Source: Clostridia bacterium (GTDB taxonomy: Bacteria > Bacillota > Clostridia > Oscillospirales > CAG-272). From it: DNA of 12,008 nucleotides. Position numbers and translations under genes: made by a program. Below the pieces are notes generated by a model, which searched no databases, was not told the DNA's origin, and saw only the letters and a list, made by a program, of their open reading frames with translations. Location: contig JAFVRI010000235.1 of the NCBI GenBank assembly GCA_017504335.1, forward strand, positions 1 to 12,008, read 5' to 3'. Shown piece after piece: positions 6,292 through 12,008 of this stretch (positions are counted from its first letter, which is position 1; each line of letters begins with the position of its first letter).

Positions 6292-6834
6292 TTATTTGAC
6301 CATTCCGTAGCCGCCCGCGTACTTGCTGACCTCCGATGCCACCACAAATACATTGTTCTCACAAAGCCTGCGAATCTCCTTCAGCACACGAAGAGCGTCC
6401 CTTCTGGGAAGAACGATCAGGATCATATTCATTTTATCGGTAGAGCCCTGTCCGTCAAACACCGTGTAGCCCCGTCCGCTTTTCTTCAGATAGTCCACGA
6501 TCTTTTCCGTGTTGCCGTCATTGGCGATCAGCTGAAGATTGGAGGTACCGAGCGCGATCTTGCTCTCCAGCGTGGAGCCGAGAAACAGTCCCGTGGCATA
6601 GCCAACACAATAAAACGCCAACAGAAACAGATTGTCTCCGAGGGTACCGATAATGGTGGAGATCACAAGTCCCCAGATGGTACATTCGAGAAAGCCGAGG
6701 GCTGCCGCCTTCACGCGCTGCCCCTTCACCATCATACAGGTTTTCAGAGATTGAATGGTGATCTCGATAATTTTTGCGGCGCAGACGATCAGACAGACCG
6801 CAATGGGATGAATGGAATCCAGAAACTCAGACAT
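6292..6834 (-). CDS. UPF0316 family membrane protein (DUF5698 plus DUF2179)
   Basis: The 180-residue protein has three hydrophobic segments in its first half (about 10-30, 44-64 and 67-87), followed by a soluble C-terminal domain (about 96-180). The layout and motifs match UPF0316, for example Bacillus subtilis YebE: MMVKGQRVKAAALGFLE (34-50), YCVGYATGLFLGSTLESKIALG (75-96, the family's conserved GYxxGxxxGxxxExKxALG) and the DUF2179 part with GYTVFDGQGS (122-131) and ILIVLPRRD (138-146). The biochemical role of the family is not known. Its ATG shares one base with the stop of the ATC hydrolase gene (TGATG), and AAGGAG lies eight bases upstream within that gene, so expression of the two is tied. 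It is the last gene of a three-gene unit. Confidence 0.88.
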   Translation of the reverse strand: MSEFLDSIHPIAVCLIVCAAKIIEITIQSLKTCMMVKGQRVKAAALGFLECTIWGLVISTIIGTLGDNLFLLAFYCVGYATGLFLGSTLESKIALGTSNLQLIANDGNTEKIVDYLKKSGRGYTVFDGQGSTDKMNMILIVLPRRDALRVLKEIRRLCENNVFVVASEVSKYAGGYGMVK

Positions 6835-7367
6835 CAGACCTTCTCCTTCTCTTCCTCGATTTCCTTGGGAGCATCCTTCTTACGGTAGCGCAAGCAGCAC
6901 ATATCGTCCCCCTTTGCGATACACTTCGGGAGCTCCAGAACACTTCCGTAGCATTCGCCGATTCCATGGTCACCACACATGGCAATGTCACAAAGCATGG
7001 CGATCTCCTCGTCGGAGCAGCCCGCCTTCTGCCATGCCTTCACAAGGGGACAGTAATGGAAATCAATGGAAAGCGTATCGTCGGTAGACTCCAGGATCTT
7101 CATTTCAAACACAAGCTGAGCGGGCTTGGTAAAGAGGGTCTTGCGAAGTCCCTTCAGACTGTCGGTCTTTCCCTTTTTCACAAGATCCTCTCCCTGAGAA
7201 AGTCCGCATCGCTTGACCGCCTCACTACCGAATTCTCTGGGATCCAATCCCCTTTTCTGTGCTTCATCGCACAAGAGATAGAGCCAAAACGCCCGATGCT
7301 CCAGCTGGGCGCGAATGGCTTGCAGCAAGCCGTTTTTATATTTGGGATCATTTTTCACCTGACTCAT
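6834..7367 (-). CDS. L-2-amino-thiazoline-4-carboxylic acid hydrolase family protein
   Basis: The 177-residue soluble protein resembles the ATC hydrolase family. Its founding members open the thiazoline ring of L-2-amino-thiazoline-4-carboxylate on the way to cysteine. The recognisable part is the second half: FHYCPLVKAWQKAGCSDEEI (103-122), LCDIAMCGDHGI (125-136) and the C-terminal CIAKGDDMCCLRYRK (149-163). Conserved H104, C106, D127, D133-H134, C149, D154 and C157 suggest a metal or thiol-dependent site; which residues are catalytic is not known to me. The start at 7367 has AAGGAG at seven bases. It lies 21 bases behind the flavin reductase-like gene and overlaps the UPF0316 gene by one base. 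Many clostridia carry several such paralogues with no proven substrate, so the hydrolase activity itself should not be assumed. Confidence 0.82.
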   Translation of the reverse strand: MSQVKNDPKYKNGLLQAIRAQLEHRAFWLYLLCDEAQKRGLDPREFGSEAVKRCGLSQGEDLVKKGKTDSLKGLRKTLFTKPAQLVFEMKILESTDDTLSIDFHYCPLVKAWQKAGCSDEEIAMLCDIAMCGDHGIGECYGSVLELPKCIAKGDDMCCLRYRKKDAPKEIEEEKEKV

Positions 7368-7388
7368 GATGCTTCTCCTTCCGTAAGT

Positions 7389-7946
7389 TTATTGAATCCC
7401 TTTTCCGTCCGAGAAGGCTTTTCCCACCTTCTCGCCGAAATTCCAATAGGCATGCGTCACGCTGTCATAGAGAATGGGGTCTAACTTTTTGGCGTCGATC
7501 CTTCCCTCTCCGTCCAGAATACTCTCGTCAGCCGATACGTTGACGATCTCTCCCACACAAATGCCGTCCTCGTTGAACTTCACCAGCCTGCATTCCAGCG
7601 TCATGGGAAGCTCATCAATGACAGGTGCGTTCACATGCTCGCTTTTGGTGGCATGAAAGCCCGCACGCGCAAATTTATCCGGCACATCGTTTGCCGAAAC
7701 GATTCCCACGTAGTCGCAGGGCACCACCGTTTCCCTCGTGGCAAAGCTGAGAGTAAACGCTCCCGTCTTTCGAATATTTTCGGTGGTCTTGTGGTCATCG
7801 GCAAGGCAGACCATCACAAGCCCCGTATCATAAATACCGCCCCAAGCCGCATTCATGGCATTGGGATTTTCGCCTTCGTCATAGGTGCCCACGATCAGTA
7901 CGGGCATGGGATACAACCAGGTTTTCGCTCCGAAATTTTTACGCAT
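7389..7946 (-). CDS. Flavin reductase-like / flavoredoxin family protein (FMN-binding split barrel)
   Basis: The 185-residue protein follows the flavin reductase-like domain. The opening MRKNFGAKTWLYPMPVLIVG (1-20) and the NPNAMNAAWGGIYDTG segment (27-42) are the usual start of clostridial members. They are followed by LADDHKTTENIRKTGAFTLS (48-67), FATRETVVPCDYVGIVSAND (68-87), DKFARAGF (90-97) and APVIDELPMTLEC (107-119). Such proteins bind FMN in the cytoplasm and either pass electrons from NAD(P)H to flavin or act as small flavoredoxins; the partner is unknown here. The ATG at 7946-7944 has GGAAAG upstream, and an extended -10 promoter precedes it. It opens a three-gene unit with the ATC hydrolase family protein and UPF0316. 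The fold call is firm; the exact reaction is not. Confidence 0.87.
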   Translation of the reverse strand: MRKNFGAKTWLYPMPVLIVGTYDEGENPNAMNAAWGGIYDTGLVMVCLADDHKTTENIRKTGAFTLSFATRETVVPCDYVGIVSANDVPDKFARAGFHATKSEHVNAPVIDELPMTLECRLVKFNEDGICVGEIVNVSADESILDGEGRIDAKKLDPILYDSVTHAYWNFGEKVGKAFSDGKGIQ

Positions 7947-7980
7947 ATCATCTTTCCTTTCCTCTCGTTGAGATACCTAT

Positions 7981-7989
7981 ATTCTATCA
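7981..7989 (-). promoter_or_regulatory. Extended -10 promoter of the flavin reductase-like unit
   Basis: The minus strand reads TGATAGAAT (7989-7981): a TAGAAT -10 box with the TG of an extended -10. At 17 bases upstream the -35 position reads only TTTTCT, so activity would rest on the extended element. The start would be near 7975, about 28 bases before the gene. Confidence 0.5.
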
Positions 7990-8019
7990 TGTTTTTTTCA
8001 AAAAGAAAAGAGGTTTTTC

Positions 8020-8048
8020 AAAAAAGCCGCCGAGGAAGCCCTCGGCGG
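8020..8048 (-). terminator. Rho-independent terminator of the PAP2-hpt-HAD unit
   Basis: The hairpin has arms 8027-8035 and 8040-8048, nine GC-rich pairs and a four-base loop. On the minus strand it is followed by six T (8025-8020). It lies 11 bases after the HAD stop and separates this unit from the flavin reductase-like unit. Confidence 0.9.
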
Positions 8049-8059
8049 TAATCCGGTAT

Positions 8060-8779
8060 TCAATTCATCGTTTGGATCTTTTCCACGTATGCCAACAACG
8101 CGTTAAAATCTCCCTGCGGATATCCGCCAAGATCCCTGCCGCTCTTGTTGATGAGACAGTCGGTCAGAAGGAACACACGCATCCCGATCTGCTCGGCGAT
8201 CATATCCTCGTCGGCATCGTTTCCCACCATCAGGCATTCCTCGGGGGAAAGTTTCATGGCATCGACCACGTCCCGATAATAGTCGGGATTCGGCTTGCAA
8301 TGACGGGACGTTTCATAGGTGGTATAAAACTCGAAATCCGCAGGATCAAAGCCTGCCCACCGAATGCGGCTGTCGGTCGCCACCTTCGGGAAAAGCGGAT
8401 TGGTGGCAAGTGCCACACGAAAGCCCATGGCTTTGATCTTTTTTACCGTTTCCGCCGCCCGATCATTGTATCCGCAAACCTCTTGGATCTTTTGAAAATC
8501 GGTAGCGTAAAACGCATTGAAAATATGGACGTCCGCTTTGGCATCTCTGCCAAGGCAGTGCGCCATCTCTTCCCAAAAGCAGTCCTCGTTGGTCTTGACT
8601 CCGTCATTCTTCACCATAGCGTCGGTGCCCGCCATAATGGCGCGTGCCATGGACTTTGGCTCATAGCCGTGAGGCAATGCCGCTCCCGCAAGTCCGCCTA
8701 CGTAGCTCCTTGCAAAGATTTCCTGATCCATGGGCAGAAGGGTTCCGTCCAAATCAAAGAGTACGGCCTTCACGCTCAT
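8060..8779 (-). CDS. HAD family hydrolase (phosphatase)
   Basis: The 239-residue protein has all four HAD motifs: FDLDGT (8-13) with nucleophile D9 and acid D11, T126 in LATNP, K162 in CKPNPDYY, and D188 with D190 in GNDADED. A helical cap lies between motifs 1 and 2 (about residues 18-110), as in the phosphoglycolate phosphatase/beta-phosphoglucomutase group. It should hydrolyse a small phosphate ester with Mg2+ in the cytoplasm; the substrate is not readable. Its ATG overlaps the hpt stop in an ATGA, with AAGGAT upstream inside hpt, so it is probably coupled to hpt. That context makes a nucleotide or sugar phosphate a reasonable guess, no more. The ORF is complete and followed by a strong terminator. 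Confidence 0.9.
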   Translation of the reverse strand: MSVKAVLFDLDGTLLPMDQEIFARSYVGGLAGAALPHGYEPKSMARAIMAGTDAMVKNDGVKTNEDCFWEEMAHCLGRDAKADVHIFNAFYATDFQKIQEVCGYNDRAAETVKKIKAMGFRVALATNPLFPKVATDSRIRWAGFDPADFEFYTTYETSRHCKPNPDYYRDVVDAMKLSPEECLMVGNDADEDMIAEQIGMRVFLLTDCLINKSGRDLGGYPQGDFNALLAYVEKIQTMN

Positions 8780-9336
8780 TTTTTGTCACAATCCTTGCAC
8801 TCGTTGTATTCTGCAATATAAGGAAGATTGCGGTAGTATTCCGCGCAATCCAAGCCGTAGCCGATCACGAAATAATCGGGGATAGTAAAGAGAGACAGAT
8901 CGGGCTTGAAATCCACGATTCGTCTGGAGGGCTTGTCCAAAAGGGTGATAACCCGCAGAGAACGGGGATTTCTCGCACAAAGCATACGGCACAGATCATT
9001 GAGGGTCCGTCCCGTATCCACGATATCCTCCACGATGATCACGTGATAATCCTTATTATCCCGATCCAGATCCATGGTGATCTTCACCACACCCGCGGAC
9101 TCGGTTCCGTTATAGTAGCTCTTGGCGCACATGAATCCGATTTCACAGGGAACCGTCACGGCACGGCAGATGTCTGCCATGAATACGAACGCACCCTTCA
9201 GGACACTGACCAAAAGAATGGGATGACCGTCATACATGGCATCGATCTTTTTTCCCGCTTCCTTGATGGCGGCGGCGATTTCTTCTTCGGTGATGATCAC
9301 CCGTTTGATATTCTTCTCATATTCCTGCGTGGTCAT
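8776..9336 (-). CDS. hpt: Hypoxanthine(-guanine) phosphoribosyltransferase
   Basis: The 186-residue enzyme joins PRPP to hypoxanthine or guanine to give IMP or GMP in purine salvage. Evidence is the PRPP-binding motif VIIVEDIVDTGRTL (99-112) with its two acidic residues, the early LKGAFVFMADI (46-56), the flexible-loop SYY (73-75) and the C-terminal base-binding DYFVIGYGLDCAEYYRNLPY (154-173) with LLDKPSRR (132-139). Length is normal. The ATG at 9336-9334 has AAGGAG at six bases. The gene starts 20 bases inside the PAP2 gene and ends overlapping the HAD gene by four, so all three are one transcript. Whether it prefers hypoxanthine or guanine or also takes xanthine cannot be told. In many Firmicutes hpt sits next to tilS and ftsH; here it does not. 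Confidence 0.95.
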   Translation of the reverse strand: MTTQEYEKNIKRVIITEEEIAAAIKEAGKKIDAMYDGHPILLVSVLKGAFVFMADICRAVTVPCEIGFMCAKSYYNGTESAGVVKITMDLDRDNKDYHVIIVEDIVDTGRTLNDLCRMLCARNPRSLRVITLLDKPSRRIVDFKPDLSLFTIPDYFVIGYGLDCAEYYRNLPYIAEYNECKDCDKK

Positions 9337-10030
9337 AATTTTCTCCTTTGTTTTCGCTTACTTTATGATTTTTCAAGAATGAAGTAACAACAGTTGCGCC
9401 AAAATAAGCCAACAGAATGGCCGCTCCCAACAAAGCACCGCCGAGGATATCGGTCAGCCAATGCACGCCCGACAGGAGCCGTCCCACAACGGTTCCGATG
9501 CCGACACCTCCCCAAAGGATCAGGGAGATCCACTTCCCCGTCAAGGAAGGAAGTCTCTTCCAAAGCTGGTGTGCCGCAATGCCCGAAAGGCAAACCGTCA
9601 GCATGGTGTGAGAGGACGGATAGGATGCCTCAAGCACGCCCTCCATCAGTATGGGACGGTAATTTACAATGGCGATCTCAAAGAACACGTAAAAGGCGGC
9701 AACCAGCGCATACGCACCCGCCGCGCAGTAGAGATCCCAATCGATCTTCAAAAGACCTTTTCTGCGAATGAGCTGCCAAAGCCCAAGCAACGCGAGTCCG
9801 CCCGCGGAAGCAAGCGCCAGATATCCGAGCCATTCGGTCAGGTCGTACCAAAACGCATTCTGTCCGATGGCATCTCTTGCCCACCCGTTCAAGGAAGAAA
9901 GACCGATCTCACTGCCGAGAGGGCCGATGGGTGCCTTGTCGATCCAAAGGACCGCTGCCGTCAGCGCAAGAAACAAAAGGAAACATCCGGCGGAAGCAAC
10001 CCAATATAGGATACGTTTTTTATCTTTCAT
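9317..10030 (-). CDS. PAP2 superfamily membrane phosphatase
   Basis: The 237-residue protein has about six membrane segments (roughly 8-30, 66-88, 101-121, 143-155, 167-186 and 195-214). The PAP2 phosphatase motifs are NYRP (123-126), YPSSHT (137-142) and RLLSGVHWLTDILGG (184-198), with H141, R184, H190 and D194 as the expected catalytic set. PAP2 membrane enzymes dephosphorylate lipid phosphates such as phosphatidate or undecaprenyl diphosphate. The lysine that opens the first motif (K-x6-R-P) is not visible: the stretch reads FEIAIVNYRP. The ATG at 10030 has AAGGAG at seven bases, and a promoter with a 17-base spacer lies just upstream. The 3' end overlaps hpt by 20 bases. The substrate, and whether the variant first motif matters, are open. 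Confidence 0.88.
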   Translation of the reverse strand: MKDKKRILYWVASAGCFLLFLALTAAVLWIDKAPIGPLGSEIGLSSLNGWARDAIGQNAFWYDLTEWLGYLALASAGGLALLGLWQLIRRKGLLKIDWDLYCAAGAYALVAAFYVFFEIAIVNYRPILMEGVLEASYPSSHTMLTVCLSGIAAHQLWKRLPSLTGKWISLILWGGVGIGTVVGRLLSGVHWLTDILGGALLGAAILLAYFGATVVTSFLKNHKVSENKGENYDHAGI

Positions 10031-10177
10031 AAGACATCTCCTTTAGGAATTTACAGTCATACGTTTATTTTATCACATTTCTTGTCGAATTTCAAGAAAT
10101 TTTTTTCGGTTCGGACACTTTTTTTATTGATGCGGACAAACTTCCGAAAAATTTGACAAAATCTTTGAAAAATCCTC
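10031..10177. other. Divergent intergenic region with an imperfect inverted repeat
   Basis: Between the PAP2 start and the T-box promoter I see no gene. It holds the PAP2 ribosome binding site and promoter, and AT-rich sequence with an imperfect inverted repeat, AATTTTTTTCGG (10098-10109) against CCGAAAAATTT (10144-10154). Two copies of CGGACA (10112-10117 and 10133-10138) lie inside. The repeat could form a stem or be a protein site; nothing identifies it further. Confidence 0.4.
10067..10095 (-). promoter_or_regulatory. Promoter of the PAP2-hpt-HAD unit
   Basis: The minus strand reads TTGAAA (10095-10090), a 17-base spacer and TAAAAT (10072-10067). The start would be near 10060, giving a 30-base leader with AAAGGAG. 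It is divergent from the T-box promoter about 80 bases away. Confidence 0.75.
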
Positions 10178-10206
10178 TTGACTTTCCCTTAGCAAGATGG
10201 TATAAT
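10178..10206 (+). promoter_or_regulatory. Promoter of the T-box leader and symporter gene
   Basis: The plus strand carries TTGACT (10178-10183), a 17-base spacer and TATAAT (10201-10206), so transcription should begin near 10213. This gives a leader of about 310 bases before the symporter start, fitting a constitutive promoter with control by the T-box downstream. Confidence 0.85.
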
Positions 10207-10212
10207 ATCCAC

Positions 10213-10491
10213 ATCCAAATGCGTTTGAGCAGGAACAAGTAGGCTTGGAAGAATCCATTCAGAGAGCTGTCGGTAGGTGCGAGACAGCGGAGAGCTCCTT
10301 TCCGAATACATCCTGTGAGCAGTGCTCCGAACAAGGGTGGACGCATCCTTTAGTAGGCGGCAACGGGAGTTCCCGTCACAGAACGAGAGGGTTGTTTGAC
10401 ACTCAGAAAGGTCATTGTCGCGAGGCAGTGATAAATTGAGGTGGTACCACGGGTTTTCTCGTCCTCTGTTTTTCAGGGGGCGTTTTTGTTT
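10213..10491 (+). ncRNA. T-box riboswitch, predicted to sense tRNA-Tyr
   Basis: This leader RNA controls the symporter gene by binding a tRNA. Stem I has a distal hairpin CTGTC/GACAG (10266-10270 and 10283-10287) around GGTAGGTGCGA-type loop sequence. The specifier loop reads GAATACATCCTGTGAG (10304-10319), where the common pattern is GAA-codon-A. That places TAC (10307-10309), a tyrosine codon, as the specifier. The T-box core GAGGTGGTACCACG lies at 10438-10451; its bulge TGGT (10442-10445) would pair with an ACCA tRNA end, and tRNA-Tyr has discriminator A. A terminator follows. Uncharged tRNA-Tyr should favour the antiterminator and allow transcription. The T-box call is secure; the amino acid rests on a hand alignment of the specifier loop. 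Confidence 0.9.
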
Positions 10492-10492
10492 T
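10460..10492 (+). terminator. Regulated terminator of the T-box leader
   Basis: Arms 10460-10468 and 10474-10482 form nine pairs with two wobbles around a TTTTT loop, followed by TTTTTGTTTT (10483-10492). It lies directly after the T-box core, so it competes with the antiterminator, and ends about 30 bases before the symporter start. Confidence 0.8.
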
Positions 10493-10521
10493 CCCCCAAT
10501 ATCACCGTTTGGAGGTACATT

Positions 10522-12008
10522 ATGACAAAAGTACAGATCTTCACCATTGTTGCCCTGAGCGTGTATGCCCTTACCATGGCATTCATCGGAGTATTCAGCT
10601 ACAAGAAGACCAAGAGCCTGGACGGCTTTCTCATCGGCGGCAGAAACGTGGGCGCTTGGATGACCGCCTTCGGCTACGGAACCGCCTACTTCTCGGCGGT
10701 GGTCTTTGTGGGCTACGCGGGTCAGCACGGCTGGAACATCGGCATCGGTGCTGTATGGATCGGCATTGGAAATGCCGTCCTCGGTTGTCTCCTTTCCTGG
10801 CTCTTCTTTGCCAACCGAACCCGAAAGATGACCAAAAAGCTGGGCGCCAAGACCATGCCCGAATATTTTGAGAAACGGTATGATTCCAAGGGAATGAAAA
10901 TTCTCGCATCCCTTGTGATCTTCATCTTCCTGCTTCCCTACTCCGCAGCGGTCTATAAGGGACTCGGCGCGCTGTTCAGCACCGTGTTCCCCGGTGTGGA
11001 AACCTGGGTATGGATGCTGCTGATCGCCACTCTTACCGCCATTTATTTGGTTGCGGGCGGCTACGTGGCAACCACCTATACCGATCTGATTCAAGGAATC
11101 GTCATGCTGGTTGGCGTGGTTTGTCTGGTGGCTGCGGTTATCAGCCACGAAAACGTAGGCGGTTTTTCGGGCTTCCTTGACAATCTGGGGGCATTTGAAT
11201 CTCTGCCGAACGATCCCAATCCCACAAACGGAGAGCAGCTCACCTCAATCTTTGGCGGCTCCGCCTTCAGCTTCCTTTGCATGAACATCATGCTGACCAG
11301 CTTCGGTACATGGGGGCTTCCTCAGATGATCGGCAAATTTTATGCCATCAAGGACACCGCTTCCATCAAACGCGGAACCGTGATCTCCACCGTCTTCTGC
11401 CTGATCATCGGTTGCGGCGCATATTTGGTAGGAAGCACCTCCCGCCTGGTTTTGGGCGGTCAGCTCCCCGAGGGCGGTATCGACTCGGTCATTCCCGCTC
11501 TGCTCATGGAGGTGCTCGGAAACGGTACCCTCGGTATGATCCTTCTGGCAATCATTTTGGTTCTGCTTCTGTCTGCATCCATGTCCACCCTTGAGGCTGT
11601 GGTTCTGACCTCCGCCTCCGCGGTTTCGGTAGACCTGATCCCTTCCCTGAAAAAGAAGCCCTTCTCCCCAGGTAAGCAGATGCTCGTGACCCGTCTCTTC
11701 TGTCTCGCCTTCGTGGCTTGCTCCTTTATCTTCGCTACGCAGAATATCCCGATCATCGTCAGCCTCATGTCCTTCTCTTGGGGCGTGGTTTCGGGCTGCT
11801 TCATCGGTCCCTACATCTGGGGTCTCTTCTCCAAGCGGATCACCAAGATCGGAGCCTATGCGGGCATGATCGCGGGTCTTTTGACGGTCGGCATCTCCAC
11901 TCTTGTCATCACCCTCAACTCCGGCTTCTCAGCTGCAGCAGCAAAATCCCCCGAAATGGGCGTTGCCGCTATGGCGATCTCCTTGATCACCGTTCCCGTG
12001 GTCAGCGC
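10522..12008 (+). CDS. Sodium:solute symporter (SSF family), 3' end outside the window
   Basis: The frame is open for 495 codons to the right edge. The ATG at 10522 follows GGAGGT at five bases. The product is very hydrophobic, with a long series of membrane segments. It follows the SSF/PutP layout: FLIGGRNVGAWMTAFGYGTA (about 37-56) at the second segment, the glycine-rich VVFVGYAGQHGWNIGIG after it, YFEKRYDSKGMK near 114-125, YVATTYTDLIQGIVM in the middle, and TSFGTWGLPQMIGKFYAIKD later. Family members import a solute such as proline, another amino acid, a sugar or a monocarboxylate with Na+. The preceding Tyr T-box makes tyrosine or a related aromatic compound the first guess, which is inference. 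Codons end in C or G more often than in the NAD genes. SSF proteins are usually near 500 residues, so little is missing. Confidence 0.9.
   Translation, partial: MTKVQIFTIVALSVYALTMAFIGVFSYKKTKSLDGFLIGGRNVGAWMTAFGYGTAYFSAVVFVGYAGQHGWNIGIGAVWIGIGNAVLGCLLSWLFFANRTRKMTKKLGAKTMPEYFEKRYDSKGMKILASLVIFIFLLPYSAAVYKGLGALFSTVFPGVETWVWMLLIATLTAIYLVAGGYVATTYTDLIQGIVMLVGVVCLVAAVISHENVGGFSGFLDNLGAFESLPNDPNPTNGEQLTSIFGGSAFSFLCMNIMLTSFGTWGLPQMIGKFYAIKDTASIKRGTVISTVFCLIIGCGAYLVGSTSRLVLGGQLPEGGIDSVIPALLMEVLGNGTLGMILLAIILVLLLSASMSTLEAVVLTSASAVSVDLIPSLKKKPFSPGKQMLVTRLFCLAFVACSFIFATQNIPIIVSLMSFSWGVVSGCFIGPYIWGLFSKRITKIGAYAGMIAGLLTVGISTLVITLNSGFSAAAAKSPEMGVAAMAISLITVPVVS

Noticed and set aside
7996..8001. TTGAAA as the -35 box of the flavin reductase-like unit
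   Set aside because: It stands only nine bases from the TAGAAT box, too close for a sigma-A promoter; the extended -10 is the better explanation.
8072..8821. Plus-strand open frame of 249 codons opposite the HAD gene
   Set aside because: The HAD motifs and operon overlaps fix the minus strand as coding; this frame is a shadow.
8644..9387. Plus-strand open frame of 247 codons opposite hpt
   Set aside because: hpt is unmistakable on the minus strand, and this frame has no start signal or recognisable motifs.
10305..10315. ATC (Ile) or another codon as the T-box specifier
   Set aside because: The pattern GAA-codon-A puts TAC in the specifier position; ATC would be followed by C and be displaced by three bases.
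10189..11148. Long minus-strand open frame (319 codons) opposite the T-box and symporter
   Set aside because: It lies antisense to a clearly coding membrane protein and a T-box leader, has low-complexity polar composition rich in His and Gly, and no ribosome binding site or family resemblance.
1..12008. CRISPR arrays, tRNA genes, insertion sequences, toxin-antitoxin pairs and defence islands
   Set aside because: I looked on both strands and saw no regularly spaced repeats, no cloverleaf with a conserved TTCRA loop, no transposase and no terminal repeats with target duplications.

Overview
The window looks like a chromosomal segment of a Clostridia-type Firmicute of moderate GC content. I infer this from the NiaR-controlled nadA-nadB-nadC cluster with a short NadB, a T-box riboswitch, UPF0316, VUT and DUF6809-like proteins, AGGAGG-type ribosome binding sites and near-consensus sigma-A promoters with 17-base spacers. 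I cannot name the genus. I see no tRNA, rRNA, CRISPR array, insertion sequence or phage gene, and most of the window reads as ordinary chromosome.

All genes but the last lie on the minus strand, in compact units. From right to left: (1) PAP2 phosphatase, hypoxanthine phosphoribosyltransferase (hpt) and a HAD hydrolase (10030 to 8060), with overlapping genes, a promoter at 10067-10095 and a terminator at 8027-8048. (2) A flavin reductase-like protein, an ATC hydrolase family protein and a UPF0316 membrane protein (7946 to 6292), ending in a hairpin at 6258-6282. (3) A VUT-family membrane transporter and an SDR oxidoreductase, coupled by a TAATG overlap (6170 to 4774), followed by a hairpin, a small DUF6809-like remnant and a strong terminator. 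(4) The de novo NAD operon nadA-nadB-nadC, followed by its likely repressor niaR and an HD-domain nucleotidase-like gene (4382 to 219), driven by a TTGACA-17-TATAAT promoter. (5) At the left edge, the first 22 codons of a sugar O-acetyltransferase with its promoter.

The only plus-strand gene starts at 10522. It encodes a sodium:solute symporter that runs off the right edge. A T-box leader of about 300 bases precedes it. The specifier reads TAC (Tyr) and the antiterminator bulge TGGT fits a tRNA with discriminator A, so uptake through this symporter is predicted to be switched on when tRNA-Tyr is uncharged.

How the genes fit together: NadB and NadA make quinolinate from aspartate and dihydroxyacetone phosphate, NadC converts it to nicotinate mononucleotide, and NiaR lies inside the operon it probably represses, giving a feedback loop. 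Hpt salvages purine bases, and the phosphatases around it may act on nucleotide or lipid phosphates. No clearly new defence or mobile system is visible. The best leads are the Tyr T-box symporter, the VUT-SDR pair, the flavin reductase/ATC hydrolase/UPF0316 unit, and the HD phosphohydrolase in the NAD operon.
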